A stretch of 13,487 bases of DNA from positions 1 through 13,487 of the forward strand of contig JAGGSL010000047.1 of the NCBI GenBank assembly GCA_021159125.1, written 5' to 3'. This DNA is from Thermoplasmata archaeon. GTDB taxonomy: Archaea > Thermoplasmatota > E2 > UBA202 > DSCA01. The notes beneath the pieces were generated by a model. That model had not been told where the DNA came from. It saw nothing but the letters and a program-made list of their open reading frames with translations, and ran no database searches. Positions 6,994 through 12,875 of the stretch are shown here, piece after piece. The first letter of the stretch is position 1. Each line of letters begins with the position of its first letter. A program made the translations under genes and the position numbers.

Positions 6994-8292
6994 ATGAGCA
7001 TCCTGATAAAAGATTCTCTGATTATATCACAGGACAAAGGGAGGAAGGTAAAGAAAGGGGACATTTACATAGAAGATGATGTAATAGCGGAGGTATCTGA
7101 AAGAATATCAACCGAGGCAGAGTATGTTTTGACCGGAAAGATGGTCATGCCAGGACTGATAAACACCCACACCCACCTGCCCATGACATTGATGCGCGGC
7201 TACGGCGACGATTTGACTCTTGAGGAATGGCTTACCACAAGAATATGGCCCATAGAAAGTAAATTGAATGAGGATATGATAGAAGCAGGCACACGCCTTG
7301 CTCTGCTCGAGATGATAGCCACAGGCACAACAACATGCAATGACATGTATTTTTTTGAAGATACCATAGCCCGCACATGTAAAAAAATGGGAATGAGATG
7401 CTTCGCCGGCTTTTCCATCATCGATTTCGATACGCCCGAAATGAAGAAGGAAATGTTGCTGCCCGAATGCGAGAAATTCATCAGGAAATGGAGAGGCGAT
7501 GAGCTCATCAAGCCAGTTGTCGCCCCCCATTCAACATATTCGTGCTCTCCTGAAACGCTGCAGAAGGCATCGGAACTGGCAGAGAAGTATGGCACAATGC
7601 TGCATACCCACTGCTCAGAGACCAGAAAGGAGGTCTACGATGTTGTTGAACGCTATGGTGCCCGCCCGCTCGAGCAGCTGGAGAGAAATGGTATGCTTAC
7701 CGAAAAAACGATGCTCGCTCACTGTGGGTGGATAACGAAGGAGGAGGTGAGGCAGATTGCAAGGGCAGGGGCATGCGTTTCCCACAATCCTGTTAGCAAT
7801 ATGAAGCTTGCAACAGGCGGTTTCACCCCGCTGCCTGAGCTTTTTGATGCAGGCGCATGTGTAACACTTGGAACAGATGGAGCAGCCAGCAACAATAAGC
7901 TTGATATGTTCGAAACAATGAAGTTCGCAGCTCTCATTCACAAGCATCACAGATGGGATGCTCAGATTGTGACAGCACAGCAGACGCTGGATATGGCAAC
8001 GGTAAATGCAGCATCGTATCTCGGCATAAATGCGGGCAGCATAGAGGAGGGCAAAAAAGCGGATTTGATATGCCTTGATATGGACATGCCCAACCTTGCG
8101 CCCATGCACAATCCCATTTCACATGCCGTTTATGCCGCCTCCGGTTTCAATGTATCATCGACAATAATTGATGGCAGGGCTGTCATGCTTGAGAGAGAGT
8201 TTCCATACTTTGACAAACAAAAAATTATTGAGGAGGCAGAGAAGGCGAAGGAGAAACTGGTAAGCAATGATGCCAAACAAAGTACAAATTAA
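6994..8292 (+). CDS. mtaD: Amidohydrolase: MTA/SAH/5'-deoxyadenosine deaminase
   Basis: A 432-residue deaminase of the MtaD/DadD group, which converts S-adenosylhomocysteine, 5'-methylthioadenosine and 5'-deoxyadenosine to the inosine forms for recycling. Metal and substrate residues are visible in order: NTHTH (H59, H61), APHS (H179), HTHCSE (H206, E209), AHCG (H243) and GTDGAASNN (D295), matching the Thermotoga enzyme layout. In methanogens the homologue is the route for clearing 5'-deoxyadenosine made by radical-SAM enzymes and for SAH breakdown where SAH hydrolase works on S-inosylhomocysteine. ATG 6994 has GGAG at 6986-6989 inside the stop region of the upstream gene, 1 nt away. The C-terminal ~20 residues are charged and variable. 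Preferred substrate cannot be told from sequence. Confidence 0.9.
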   Translation: MSILIKDSLIISQDKGRKVKKGDIYIEDDVIAEVSERISTEAEYVLTGKMVMPGLINTHTHLPMTLMRGYGDDLTLEEWLTTRIWPIESKLNEDMIEAGTRLALLEMIATGTTTCNDMYFFEDTIARTCKKMGMRCFAGFSIIDFDTPEMKKEMLLPECEKFIRKWRGDELIKPVVAPHSTYSCSPETLQKASELAEKYGTMLHTHCSETRKEVYDVVERYGARPLEQLERNGMLTEKTMLAHCGWITKEEVRQIARAGACVSHNPVSNMKLATGGFTPLPELFDAGACVTLGTDGAASNNKLDMFETMKFAALIHKHHRWDAQIVTAQQTLDMATVNAASYLGINAGSIEEGKKADLICLDMDMPNLAPMHNPISHAVYAASGFNVSSTIIDGRAVMLEREFPYFDKQKIIEEAEKAKEKLVSNDAKQSTN

Positions 8293-8306
8293 TTGACGAA
8301 AAAATT

Positions 8307-8342
8307 TGCTTTTCATCACATGAATTTTTAAAAGGAAAAGCA
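8307..8342. repeat. 8-bp inverted repeat around the rimI promoter
   Basis: TGCTTTTC (8307-8314) and GAAAAGCA (8335-8342) are perfect reverse complements with a 20-nt spacer that holds the TATA-like TTTTTAAAA (8325-8333). It could be an operator for the acetyltransferase gene or a stem at the end of the deaminase transcript. There is no long T-run after it. Confidence 0.45.
8325..8333 (+). promoter_or_regulatory. TATA-like promoter of rimI
   Basis: TTTTTAAAA, centred near 8329, is about 25 nt before the ATG at 8354; with no Shine-Dalgarno in front of that ATG this fits a leaderless mRNA. Confidence 0.45.
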
Positions 8343-8353
8343 TTTTCATTACG

Positions 8354-8767
8354 ATGATACGGCAATGCACCGAGAAGGACATACCACAGGTTGCTGAGAT
8401 AGAAAAGCTTTCTTTCGCGCACCCCTATCCTGCATTTGTCTTCAAAAAATATCTGAGGGCAAAATTTCTTGTTGCCGAGGAAATGGGAAAAATTAGGGGC
8501 TATATTATAGGCGTAAAGATGGGGGAAAAAGGAATTATAATTTCGCTGGCAGTCCATCCGGATTACAGGAGAAAAGGGTACGGAAAAAAGCTGATAGAGG
8601 AACTTGTAAAAATTATGGATGCAAGCATTATTGAAATACAGGTAAGAATAGGGAATAAGGGGGCATTGAAATTTTATCAGTCGGTAGGATTTGAACGCAA
8701 AGGCATTATTCCCTCTTATTATGGAAATGGGGAGGATGCAGTTGTGATGTTCATGAGGAAAGGCTGA
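8354..8767 (+). CDS. rimI: GNAT N-acetyltransferase, RimI/archaeal Nat type
   Basis: A 137-residue single-domain GNAT enzyme that transfers acetyl from acetyl-CoA to protein N-termini. The acetyl-CoA pyrophosphate loop is RRKGYGKKL (R72-x2-G75-x-G77), preceded by the beta-strand SLAVHPDY. The second half has GNKGALKFYQSVGFERKG followed by PSYYGNGEDAVVMFM, the pattern shared by RimI and archaeal Ard1/Nat proteins, where the conserved Tyr pair lines the peptide groove. In archaea one such enzyme often acts broadly on many N-termini. The 3' end overlaps the convergent NAC gene by 17 bp. Substrate range is unknown. Confidence 0.87.
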   Translation: MIRQCTEKDIPQVAEIEKLSFAHPYPAFVFKKYLRAKFLVAEEMGKIRGYIIGVKMGEKGIIISLAVHPDYRRKGYGKKLIEELVKIMDASIIEIQVRIGNKGALKFYQSVGFERKGIIPSYYGNGEDAVVMFMRKG

Positions 8768-9077
8768 TTATTGCCTGGGCGATGTCGCCGTCCGCCTCCT
8801 CGAGGGCTTTTCTTGCTTCCTCTATGCTCTTGCCTGTCTTTTCCGCAACAAGCTTCGCGTCATCCTCATTCACTTTTTTGATTATTTCCGGCTTTCCTGC
8901 AATCTGATATGTTTTCTGTCCCTTTACATCCATTACTGTGACTTCAGCATCTTTGAATACATACTCCGTATCCGGGGTTCTTATGATGACCTCTTCGACA
9001 TCTTCTATTTCGGTGACAGACATTCCCATTCTTTGCATTATCTTTTTAAGCTGGCGAGGGTCCATATTTGGCATCAT
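8751..9077 (-). CDS. nac: Archaeal nascent polypeptide-associated complex protein (NAC)
   Basis: A ribosome-associated chaperone that meets emerging chains; archaeal NAC is a homodimer. The 108-residue protein has a basic N-terminal segment (MDPRQLKKIMQRMG, ribosome binding), the NAC beta-barrel at about 25-68 (EEVIIRTPDTEYVFKDAEV to TYQIAG), and a C-terminal UBA domain at about 70-106 (DAKLVAEKTGKSIEEARKALEEADGDIAQAIISL). Length is standard. Three ATGs compete: 9077, 9074 and 9065. I keep 9077 because archaeal homologues often begin MMP-x-M(N/D)P, but the TATA-like TTATATATT centred at 9091 points to 9065 for a leaderless start. An AGTTAAAC near 9105 could serve 9077. It overlaps rimI tail to tail by 17 bp. 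Confidence 0.94.
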   Translation of the reverse strand: MMPNMDPRQLKKIMQRMGMSVTEIEDVEEVIIRTPDTEYVFKDAEVTVMDVKGQKTYQIAGKPEIIKKVNEDDAKLVAEKTGKSIEEARKALEEADGDIAQAIISLSS

Positions 9078-9086
9078 ATGTAAATG

Positions 9087-9095
9087 TTATATATT
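9087..9095. promoter_or_regulatory. Shared TATA-like element between nac and nnr genes
   Basis: TTATATATT is centred at 9091 in a 39-bp divergent gap. On the plus strand it is 26 nt before the ATG at 9117; on the minus strand it is 26 nt before the internal nac ATG at 9065. The near-symmetric element may drive both genes. Confidence 0.45.
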
Positions 9096-9116
9096 GCAGA
9101 TGTTTAACTTTTTGGT

Positions 9117-10553
9117 ATGGAAGCAATGGAAGTAAAGGTGCTGGATATTAATTCGGCCCTTTATGGCATGCCCCCCGAATCGCTCATGGAAAACGCAGGG
9201 AAGGCAGTGGCTGAAACAGCCCTCAAAGAATTTGATTTTAAAAATTGCACGGTTTTGTGCGGGGGAGGGAATAACGGAGGGGACGGGCTTGTTGCTGCCC
9301 GTTATCTGTCAAAAAAGCGCAATGTAAAGATAATTATGGTCAAGGAAGCAAAGTCTCTGATCGCCAGGAAAAATTTCAGAAGGGCGAAAAGAGCTGGCAT
9401 TCCCATTTACAGATACAAAAAAGGCATGGAAAAAGAGCTGAGAAAAAGCGAATTAATTATAGATGCGATGCTGGGTATAGGTGCATCAGGAGAGCTGAGA
9501 GAACCTTACAATACAATAGCAAAGGCGGTGAATGAAAGCCCTGCCAAAGTAATCTCCGTGGATATCCCCACTGGCCTGGGAGGTAAAACAGCAGTAAAGC
9601 CCGATATTACCGTAACCTTTCATGCTGCAAAAGACCGAATGAACGAAAAAAACAGCGGCAGGATATTTGTGGCAGACATAGGCATCCCGGAGGAGGCGGA
9701 GGCAGTGGTAGGCCCGGGCGATATGATTTATTATCCCCTGCCAGAAAAAAATTCACATAAAGGCGAGAACGGGGTTGTTCTCACAATAGGGGGCGGGCCA
9801 TACACAGGGGCACCCGCCCTCGCCGCCACGGCCGCCCTGCGAACAGGTGCTGATTTATCTTTTGTTTTTACGCCGGAAAAGGTGTGGAAGGTGGTAGCAT
9901 CTTTCTCACCGGACCTTATCGTTATGCCTCTCGAAGGAGAGTTTCTGGATGAAAGGCATGTTTCCACGATAAAGGAGTTTCTCGGGAGGGTGGACGCAGT
10001 TGTGATAGGACCAGGACTCGGCAATAGCGAAGGAGCGAAAAAAGCTGCCGATGCCATAATAAAGGAGTGCATAACGTTGAATAAAAGCATGGTTGTGGAT
10101 GCCGATGCCATACAGGTTTTCGGCGAAAGGGAATGCAACGGCAATGTTGTCATAACCCCTCATGCAGGAGAATTTAAAGAACTGACAGGTGTAACCCTGC
10201 CCAAGGACATTAACAGCAGAAAGGACATTGTAAAAGAGGAGGCACGCAAAAGAAAATGCACAATATTGCTGAAAGGGGCTGTTGACATAATAAGTGATGG
10301 AAACAGCATAAAATTGAATTATACTCACAACGAAGGTATGACAGTAGGCGGCACAGGTGATGTACTCTCAGGGATTGTTGCCTCATTGATGTCAAAGGGC
10401 GTTTCTGCATACAACGCTGCGAGAATGGGCGCATTTATCAACGGCTCAGCGGGAAATATTGCTTTTGAGAAAAAGAGTTATGGAATGACAGCAACTGATG
10501 TGATAGCCGAAATACCGGAAATTCTGAAAAACATACAGTCTGAAATAATTTAA
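9117..10553 (+). CDS. nnrD: Bifunctional NAD(P)HX epimerase / ADP-dependent NAD(P)HX dehydratase
   Basis: Repairs hydrated NADH and NADPH. The 478-residue protein has an N-terminal YjeF_N (NnrE) epimerase domain at about 1-205, with PESLMENAG and the loop GGGNNGGDG (49-57) that holds the hydrated nicotinamide and Asp56, and VDIPTGL near 140-150. A C-terminal ribokinase-like YjeF_C (NnrD) dehydratase domain runs from about 212 to 475, with LTIGGGPYTGAPALAA, VVDADAI, TPHAGEF and the catalytic GGTGDVLSG (Asp415). This two-domain fusion and length are usual in bacteria and archaea; the archaeal dehydratase normally uses ADP. ATG 9117 lies 26 nt after the TATA centre; an ATG three codons later is possible. 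It is followed 37 bp later by a convergent gene. Confidence 0.95.
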   Translation: MEAMEVKVLDINSALYGMPPESLMENAGKAVAETALKEFDFKNCTVLCGGGNNGGDGLVAARYLSKKRNVKIIMVKEAKSLIARKNFRRAKRAGIPIYRYKKGMEKELRKSELIIDAMLGIGASGELREPYNTIAKAVNESPAKVISVDIPTGLGGKTAVKPDITVTFHAAKDRMNEKNSGRIFVADIGIPEEAEAVVGPGDMIYYPLPEKNSHKGENGVVLTIGGGPYTGAPALAATAALRTGADLSFVFTPEKVWKVVASFSPDLIVMPLEGEFLDERHVSTIKEFLGRVDAVVIGPGLGNSEGAKKAADAIIKECITLNKSMVVDADAIQVFGERECNGNVVITPHAGEFKELTGVTLPKDINSRKDIVKEEARKRKCTILLKGAVDIISDGNSIKLNYTHNEGMTVGGTGDVLSGIVASLMSKGVSAYNAARMGAFINGSAGNIAFEKKSYGMTATDVIAEIPEILKNIQSEII

Positions 10554-10590
10554 TAATTTAACCGGCGCAAATCAACAAAATCATCAAAAC

Positions 10591-10911
10591 TCATATCCCG
10601 CAGGGTACTTCTATTCCTTCCTTTACTTTTATAAGCGAGCATATGCGGCATATTTCCTTAACAGCATCTTCCCCGTTCACAATTTTGTCGGCAGACTTCT
10701 TTATCTCTTCCTGCAAATCGCCGTCAAAGGATGTTTTAGTGCCCCTCTTGTCAGAGAGATACTGGGATACTGCAGCAACTGTCACGCCAATCATTTCAGC
10801 AATTTTTGTTTCGCTCAACCCCATCTCTGCCATGCTTTTTGCCAGTTCCCTTCTTATACAGGGCAGAACGTCCCACACAATGATTTCGCAAGGTGTCTTT
10901 TTCACAAACAT
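10591..10911 (-). CDS. Small HTH transcriptional regulator with five cysteines (COG2522-like)
   Basis: A 106-residue protein with a lambda-repressor/XRE-like helix-turn-helix: LSETKIAEMIGVTVAAVSQYL at residues 32-52, with the recognition helix at about 43-52. It resembles the archaeal COG2522 regulators, some of which are fused to a ThiN domain in thiamine control; no ThiN is present here. Five cysteines, C8, C18, C88, C91 and C104, lie outside the HTH, and C88-x2-C91 plus C104 form a cluster-like group, suggesting a metal ion or Fe-S cluster that could sense redox state; this is inference. A palindrome overlaps its promoter and may be its own operator. It is transcribed away from the membrane-protein/PhzF operon, so it may also control that operon. 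Confidence 0.78.
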   Translation of the reverse strand: MFVKKTPCEIIVWDVLPCIRRELAKSMAEMGLSETKIAEMIGVTVAAVSQYLSDKRGTKTSFDGDLQEEIKKSADKIVNGEDAVKEICRICSLIKVKEGIEVPCGI

Positions 10912-10920
10912 ATATTATAT

Positions 10921-10937
10921 TGCACTATATTAATGCA
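10921..10937. promoter_or_regulatory. Palindromic candidate operator between HTH regulator and PhzF operon
   Basis: The 17-bp sequence has TGCA at 10921-10924 and TGCA at 10934-10937, with CTA and TTAA inside forming an imperfect dyad (TGCA-n-TA...TA-n-TGCA). Of the eight symmetric pairs around the centre at 10929, six match. It lies 10 bp upstream of the regulator start and overlaps AT-rich sequence that would be its TATA region, the normal place for a self-repressing archaeal operator. A weaker ATGC/GCAT pair lies at 10971-10985 in front of the divergent operon. Confidence 0.4.
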
Positions 10938-10965
10938 CACCTTGGGATATAAAAAATCAAATATC

Positions 10966-10973
10966 TTTATATG
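10966..10973 (+). promoter_or_regulatory. TATA-like promoter of the small membrane protein/PhzF operon
   Basis: TTTATATG, centred near 10969, is 22-23 nt before the ATG at 10992. This supports 10992 as the intended leaderless start of the frameshifted small membrane protein gene. Confidence 0.4.
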
Positions 10974-10991
10974 CTGCTGACGCATTAAATA

Positions 10992-11197
10992 ATGGTGATA
11001 AAATCAGAGGATTTATAGCGTTGTGGTTTATCCTGAATCTGATTGCATTTATTGCTTCACTTGCAAGCATACACTATTCGCCCGACACGCTATACCAATT
11101 TCCTTATTTCCATCTTCTGGGCATTATCTCTCTTTTTGCCATATTGAATCTCCCGTTTTACATGGCATATGAAAGATTGAGGGAAGAAAAGGAGTGA
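10992..11197 (+). pseudogene. Small two-helix membrane protein gene with apparent one-base frameshift
   Basis: From ATG 10992 the frame gives MVIKSEDL and stops at TAG 11016. If one A is added to the AAAA run at 11000-11003, the frame becomes MVIKIRGFIALWFILNLIAF and runs on to TGA at 11195-11197, about 68 residues in all. The product would have two membrane helices (about residues 8-26 and 46-62), a basic N-terminus and a charged tail YERLREEKE. A TATA-like box stands 22 nt before the ATG. Without a frameshift, translation could begin at TTG 11021 (58 residues) with AGAGG about 10 nt upstream. The stop is 6 bp before the PhzF start, so this is the first gene of that operon. Causes could be an assembly error, real decay or recoding. 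I do not recognise the family. Confidence 0.5.
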
Positions 11198-11203
11198 TAA
11201 CAT

Positions 11204-12061
11204 ATGGATGAAAAAATGCATATGCCCTTTCATATTGTGAATGCGTTCACAGATAGGCCATTTAAAGGAAATCCTGCAGGAGTCGTACTGGAGAGCGATA
11301 AGCTGAACGAAAAAGACATGCAGAAAATAGCGTCCGAGCTCAAATGCTCTGAAACAGCATTTGTAATGGAAGGCAATAACGCGGATTTCAGAGTCAGGTT
11401 TTTTTCACCACTGAGGGAAGTTGACCTCTGCGGCCATGCCACCATAGCTACTTTTTACACCATGGAAGAGCTGGGATTTGTGAGAGATGAGCATTTCACC
11501 ATGGAAACGAAGGCAGGCATACTGGGCATAGAAATAAAGGAAGGGGCGGTATTTATGGAACAGGCAAAACCTGTTTTCAGAGATGTGAATATCGATAAAA
11601 GCAGAATTGCAGATGCATTGGATATAAAAGTAGGCGAAATAGGCGATTTGCCGATAGAGGCGGTATCAACAGGATTATTCTCCCTGAACGTACCTATTGA
11701 GCACATAGAAACAATGGAGAAGATAAAACCTGATTTTGAAAAGGTGAAGGAATTGTGTAAAAGCAGTGGCGTGGGATCAATATTTGCCTTCACATTTGAA
11801 ACATTGAATGAAGATAGTGTTGTGCACGCACGCTGCTTCGCCCCGCTTTACGGGATAAATGAAGACCCGGTCACGGGGACGGCAAATGGGGCGCTCGGGG
11901 CCTATTTAAAAAAACACGGCCTGCTAAAAAGCATGATATACAAGTCCGAACAGGGGTATGAAATAGGAAGAGATGGCACTGTTTTCGTGGATGTTTCAGG
12001 AGATAAAGTGAAGGTGGGCGGCAAGGCATATATCGCCCTGCAGGGAGAGGTAAATCTTTAG
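11204..12061 (+). CDS. PhzF-family protein (isomerase/epimerase-like)
   Basis: A 285-residue member of the PhzF family, a two-lobed diaminopimelate-epimerase fold. The first lobe begins FHIVNAFTDRPFKGNPAGVV; the likely acid/base Glu50 is in CSETAF; REVDLCGHAT (Asp74, His78) and EDPVTGTANGALGAYL near 226-240 line the active site between lobes. In phenazine producers PhzF isomerises a dihydroxyanthranilate intermediate, but nothing else for phenazine synthesis is visible, so this is one of the many PhzF-like proteins of unknown substrate. The start at 11204 has GGAG at 11191-11194, 9 nt upstream; ATGs at 11216 and 11222 are less well placed. It is co-transcribed with the small membrane protein gene just before it. 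Confidence 0.88.
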   Translation: MDEKMHMPFHIVNAFTDRPFKGNPAGVVLESDKLNEKDMQKIASELKCSETAFVMEGNNADFRVRFFSPLREVDLCGHATIATFYTMEELGFVRDEHFTMETKAGILGIEIKEGAVFMEQAKPVFRDVNIDKSRIADALDIKVGEIGDLPIEAVSTGLFSLNVPIEHIETMEKIKPDFEKVKELCKSSGVGSIFAFTFETLNEDSVVHARCFAPLYGINEDPVTGTANGALGAYLKKHGLLKSMIYKSEQGYEIGRDGTVFVDVSGDKVKVGGKAYIALQGEVNL

Positions 12062-12088
12062 ATTGTTTTTATCGGTGTTTTGTCTTCT

Positions 12089-12206
12089 TTCCAGTCGCTG
12101 CTTTTCCAAAAGTAGCTTATGCCATTCGCTTTTCATTATTCTCTTCGTAATTTTAACTCCGCTGGAACAGCCAGGCCCCACACAGCTTCATGCCGCAGTA
12201 ATGCAC
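12089..12206 (-). pseudogene. Possible broken small Cys-rich ORF (low confidence)
   Basis: On the minus strand a GTG at 12206 or ATG at 12191 opens HYCGMKLCG. If one G is removed from the GGGG run at 12176-12179 the frame continues as GPGCSSGVKITKRIMKSEWH and a charged helix through about 12080, giving Cys at three spaced positions, like a small metal-binding protein. As read, the first frame ends at a TAA after MKLCGAWLFQRS, while a GTG at 12181 opens the second frame and runs into phzF until 11996. A TATA-like GGTATAAAAG lies 22 nt before the ATG, though it fits the plus-strand gene better. It may be a chance reading; no family is recognised. The 5' half of this 200-bp gap otherwise shows nothing. 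Confidence 0.25.
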
Positions 12207-12208
12207 AA

Positions 12209-12217
12209 ACTTTTATA
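12209..12217 (+). promoter_or_regulatory. BRE/TATA promoter of the 12261 gene
   Basis: CAAAC followed by TTTTATACC gives a BRE-like A-rich stretch and a TATA box centred near 12213, predicting a start near 12240. This leaves a leader of about 20 nt holding the strong ribosome binding site GGAGGAGG (12250-12257), unlike most genes here, which look leaderless. Confidence 0.5.
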
Positions 12218-12260
12218 CCGAATACCATTTCTTTAATAGAGGAAATAAGGAGGAGGAAAT

Positions 12261-12512
12261 ATGGAAGTAGAACATAAAAAATGGAGAAGATGGCTTTTTT
12301 ATGTGGATATTGTGGTAGTTGGGGTGATGATAATCTCCATAGTATACCTTGCCAAGGACGCATATATGGCAGGATACTACCATGGGAGCAACGACGAAAT
12401 AACTTTCCTGTGGCACATGGGGCGGGACATCGCCTTTGTAACCGGTTCGCTTGCATGGATGTTCTACAGATTCTTCACCAATGAATTCAAGATACTCCGC
12501 CTGCCATGGTAA
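12261..12512 (+). CDS. Small two-helix membrane protein of unknown function
   Basis: An 83-residue protein preceded by the strongest Shine-Dalgarno of the window, GGAGGAGG, ending 3 nt before the ATG. The N-terminus MEVEHKKWRRW is basic, then one helix at about 12-30 (LFYVDIVVVGVMIISIVYLA), a loop with AYMAGYYHGSNDEITF, and a second helix at about 52-70 ending MFYRFFTNEF. Both ends are therefore probably cytosolic. I do not recognise the family, but base composition and the promoter support a real gene. Its TAA (12510-12512) directly abuts the TATA-like box of the SRP RNA gene. A link with protein export is possible only by position. Confidence 0.68.
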   Translation: MEVEHKKWRRWLFYVDIVVVGVMIISIVYLAKDAYMAGYYHGSNDEITFLWHMGRDIAFVTGSLAWMFYRFFTNEFKILRLPW

Positions 12513-12522
12513 TATTATTAAA
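12513..12522 (+). promoter_or_regulatory. TATA-like promoter of the SRP RNA gene
   Basis: TATTATTAAA immediately follows the TAA of the upstream gene and is centred near 12517, predicting transcription from about 12543, 8 nt before the first strand of the closing helix of the SRP RNA. Confidence 0.5.
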
Positions 12523-12542
12523 GCACACCGATATTATGATTC

Positions 12543-12872
12543 TGGCTAAAGGTTGTGGACTAGACCGGGAGGCTAGGCGTCTCCTGTAACCGAAAATCGC
12601 CTTACGTCGGGGTCGAAGCCTTCAAGGCAATGTGCAGGCTATGCGGCGATCCGCTATTGGACAATGAAATCTCGTCCTCTGGGATCAAAGGTGATGGATA
12701 CTATTGGCTGGAGAGTCAATAGCCCATCTTAACTTCGGGCAAAGGGTCAGGCCCGGAAGGGAGCAGCCCACCCGAGGACTATTGGTGCTCAGAGGGTCAC
12801 GGGATCGAGGAAAGTGGCGGGCAAGTCGCTTCATGGTTTGCATGTTCACTTGGAGGCGTGTCCACACCGGCT
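12543..12872 (+). ncRNA. Archaeal signal recognition particle RNA (7S RNA)
   Basis: The RNA scaffold of SRP, which binds SRP19 and SRP54 and targets ribosomes making membrane or secreted proteins. The domain IV (helix 8) signature GGGTCAGGCCCGGAAGGGAG runs from 12744, giving the SRP54 site with its GGAA loop. Helix 6, the SRP19 site, is 12701-12722 and pairs fully as CTATTGGCT/AGTCAATAG around a GGAG tetraloop. The Alu end shows helix 3 (GGAG...CTCC, 12569-12584) followed by the conserved TGTAAC (12585-12590) and GGGGTCGAAGCC. The molecule closes with GGTTGTGGAC (12551-12560) against GTCCACACC (12860-12868). Ends are estimated from the promoter spacing and the closing helix. The PolD small-subunit ATG follows about 4 nt later with no T-rich terminator between. 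Confidence 0.95.
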
Positions 12873-12875
12873 AAA

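Noticed and set aside
7615..8109. Cys- and His-rich minus-strand frame opposite mtaD
   Set aside because: Antisense shadow of the well-supported deaminase; the Cys and His pattern follows from the codons of the sense strand.
11204..12061. Phenazine biosynthesis locus
   Set aside because: Only a PhzF-like protein is present; family members without other phz genes are common and of unknown substrate.
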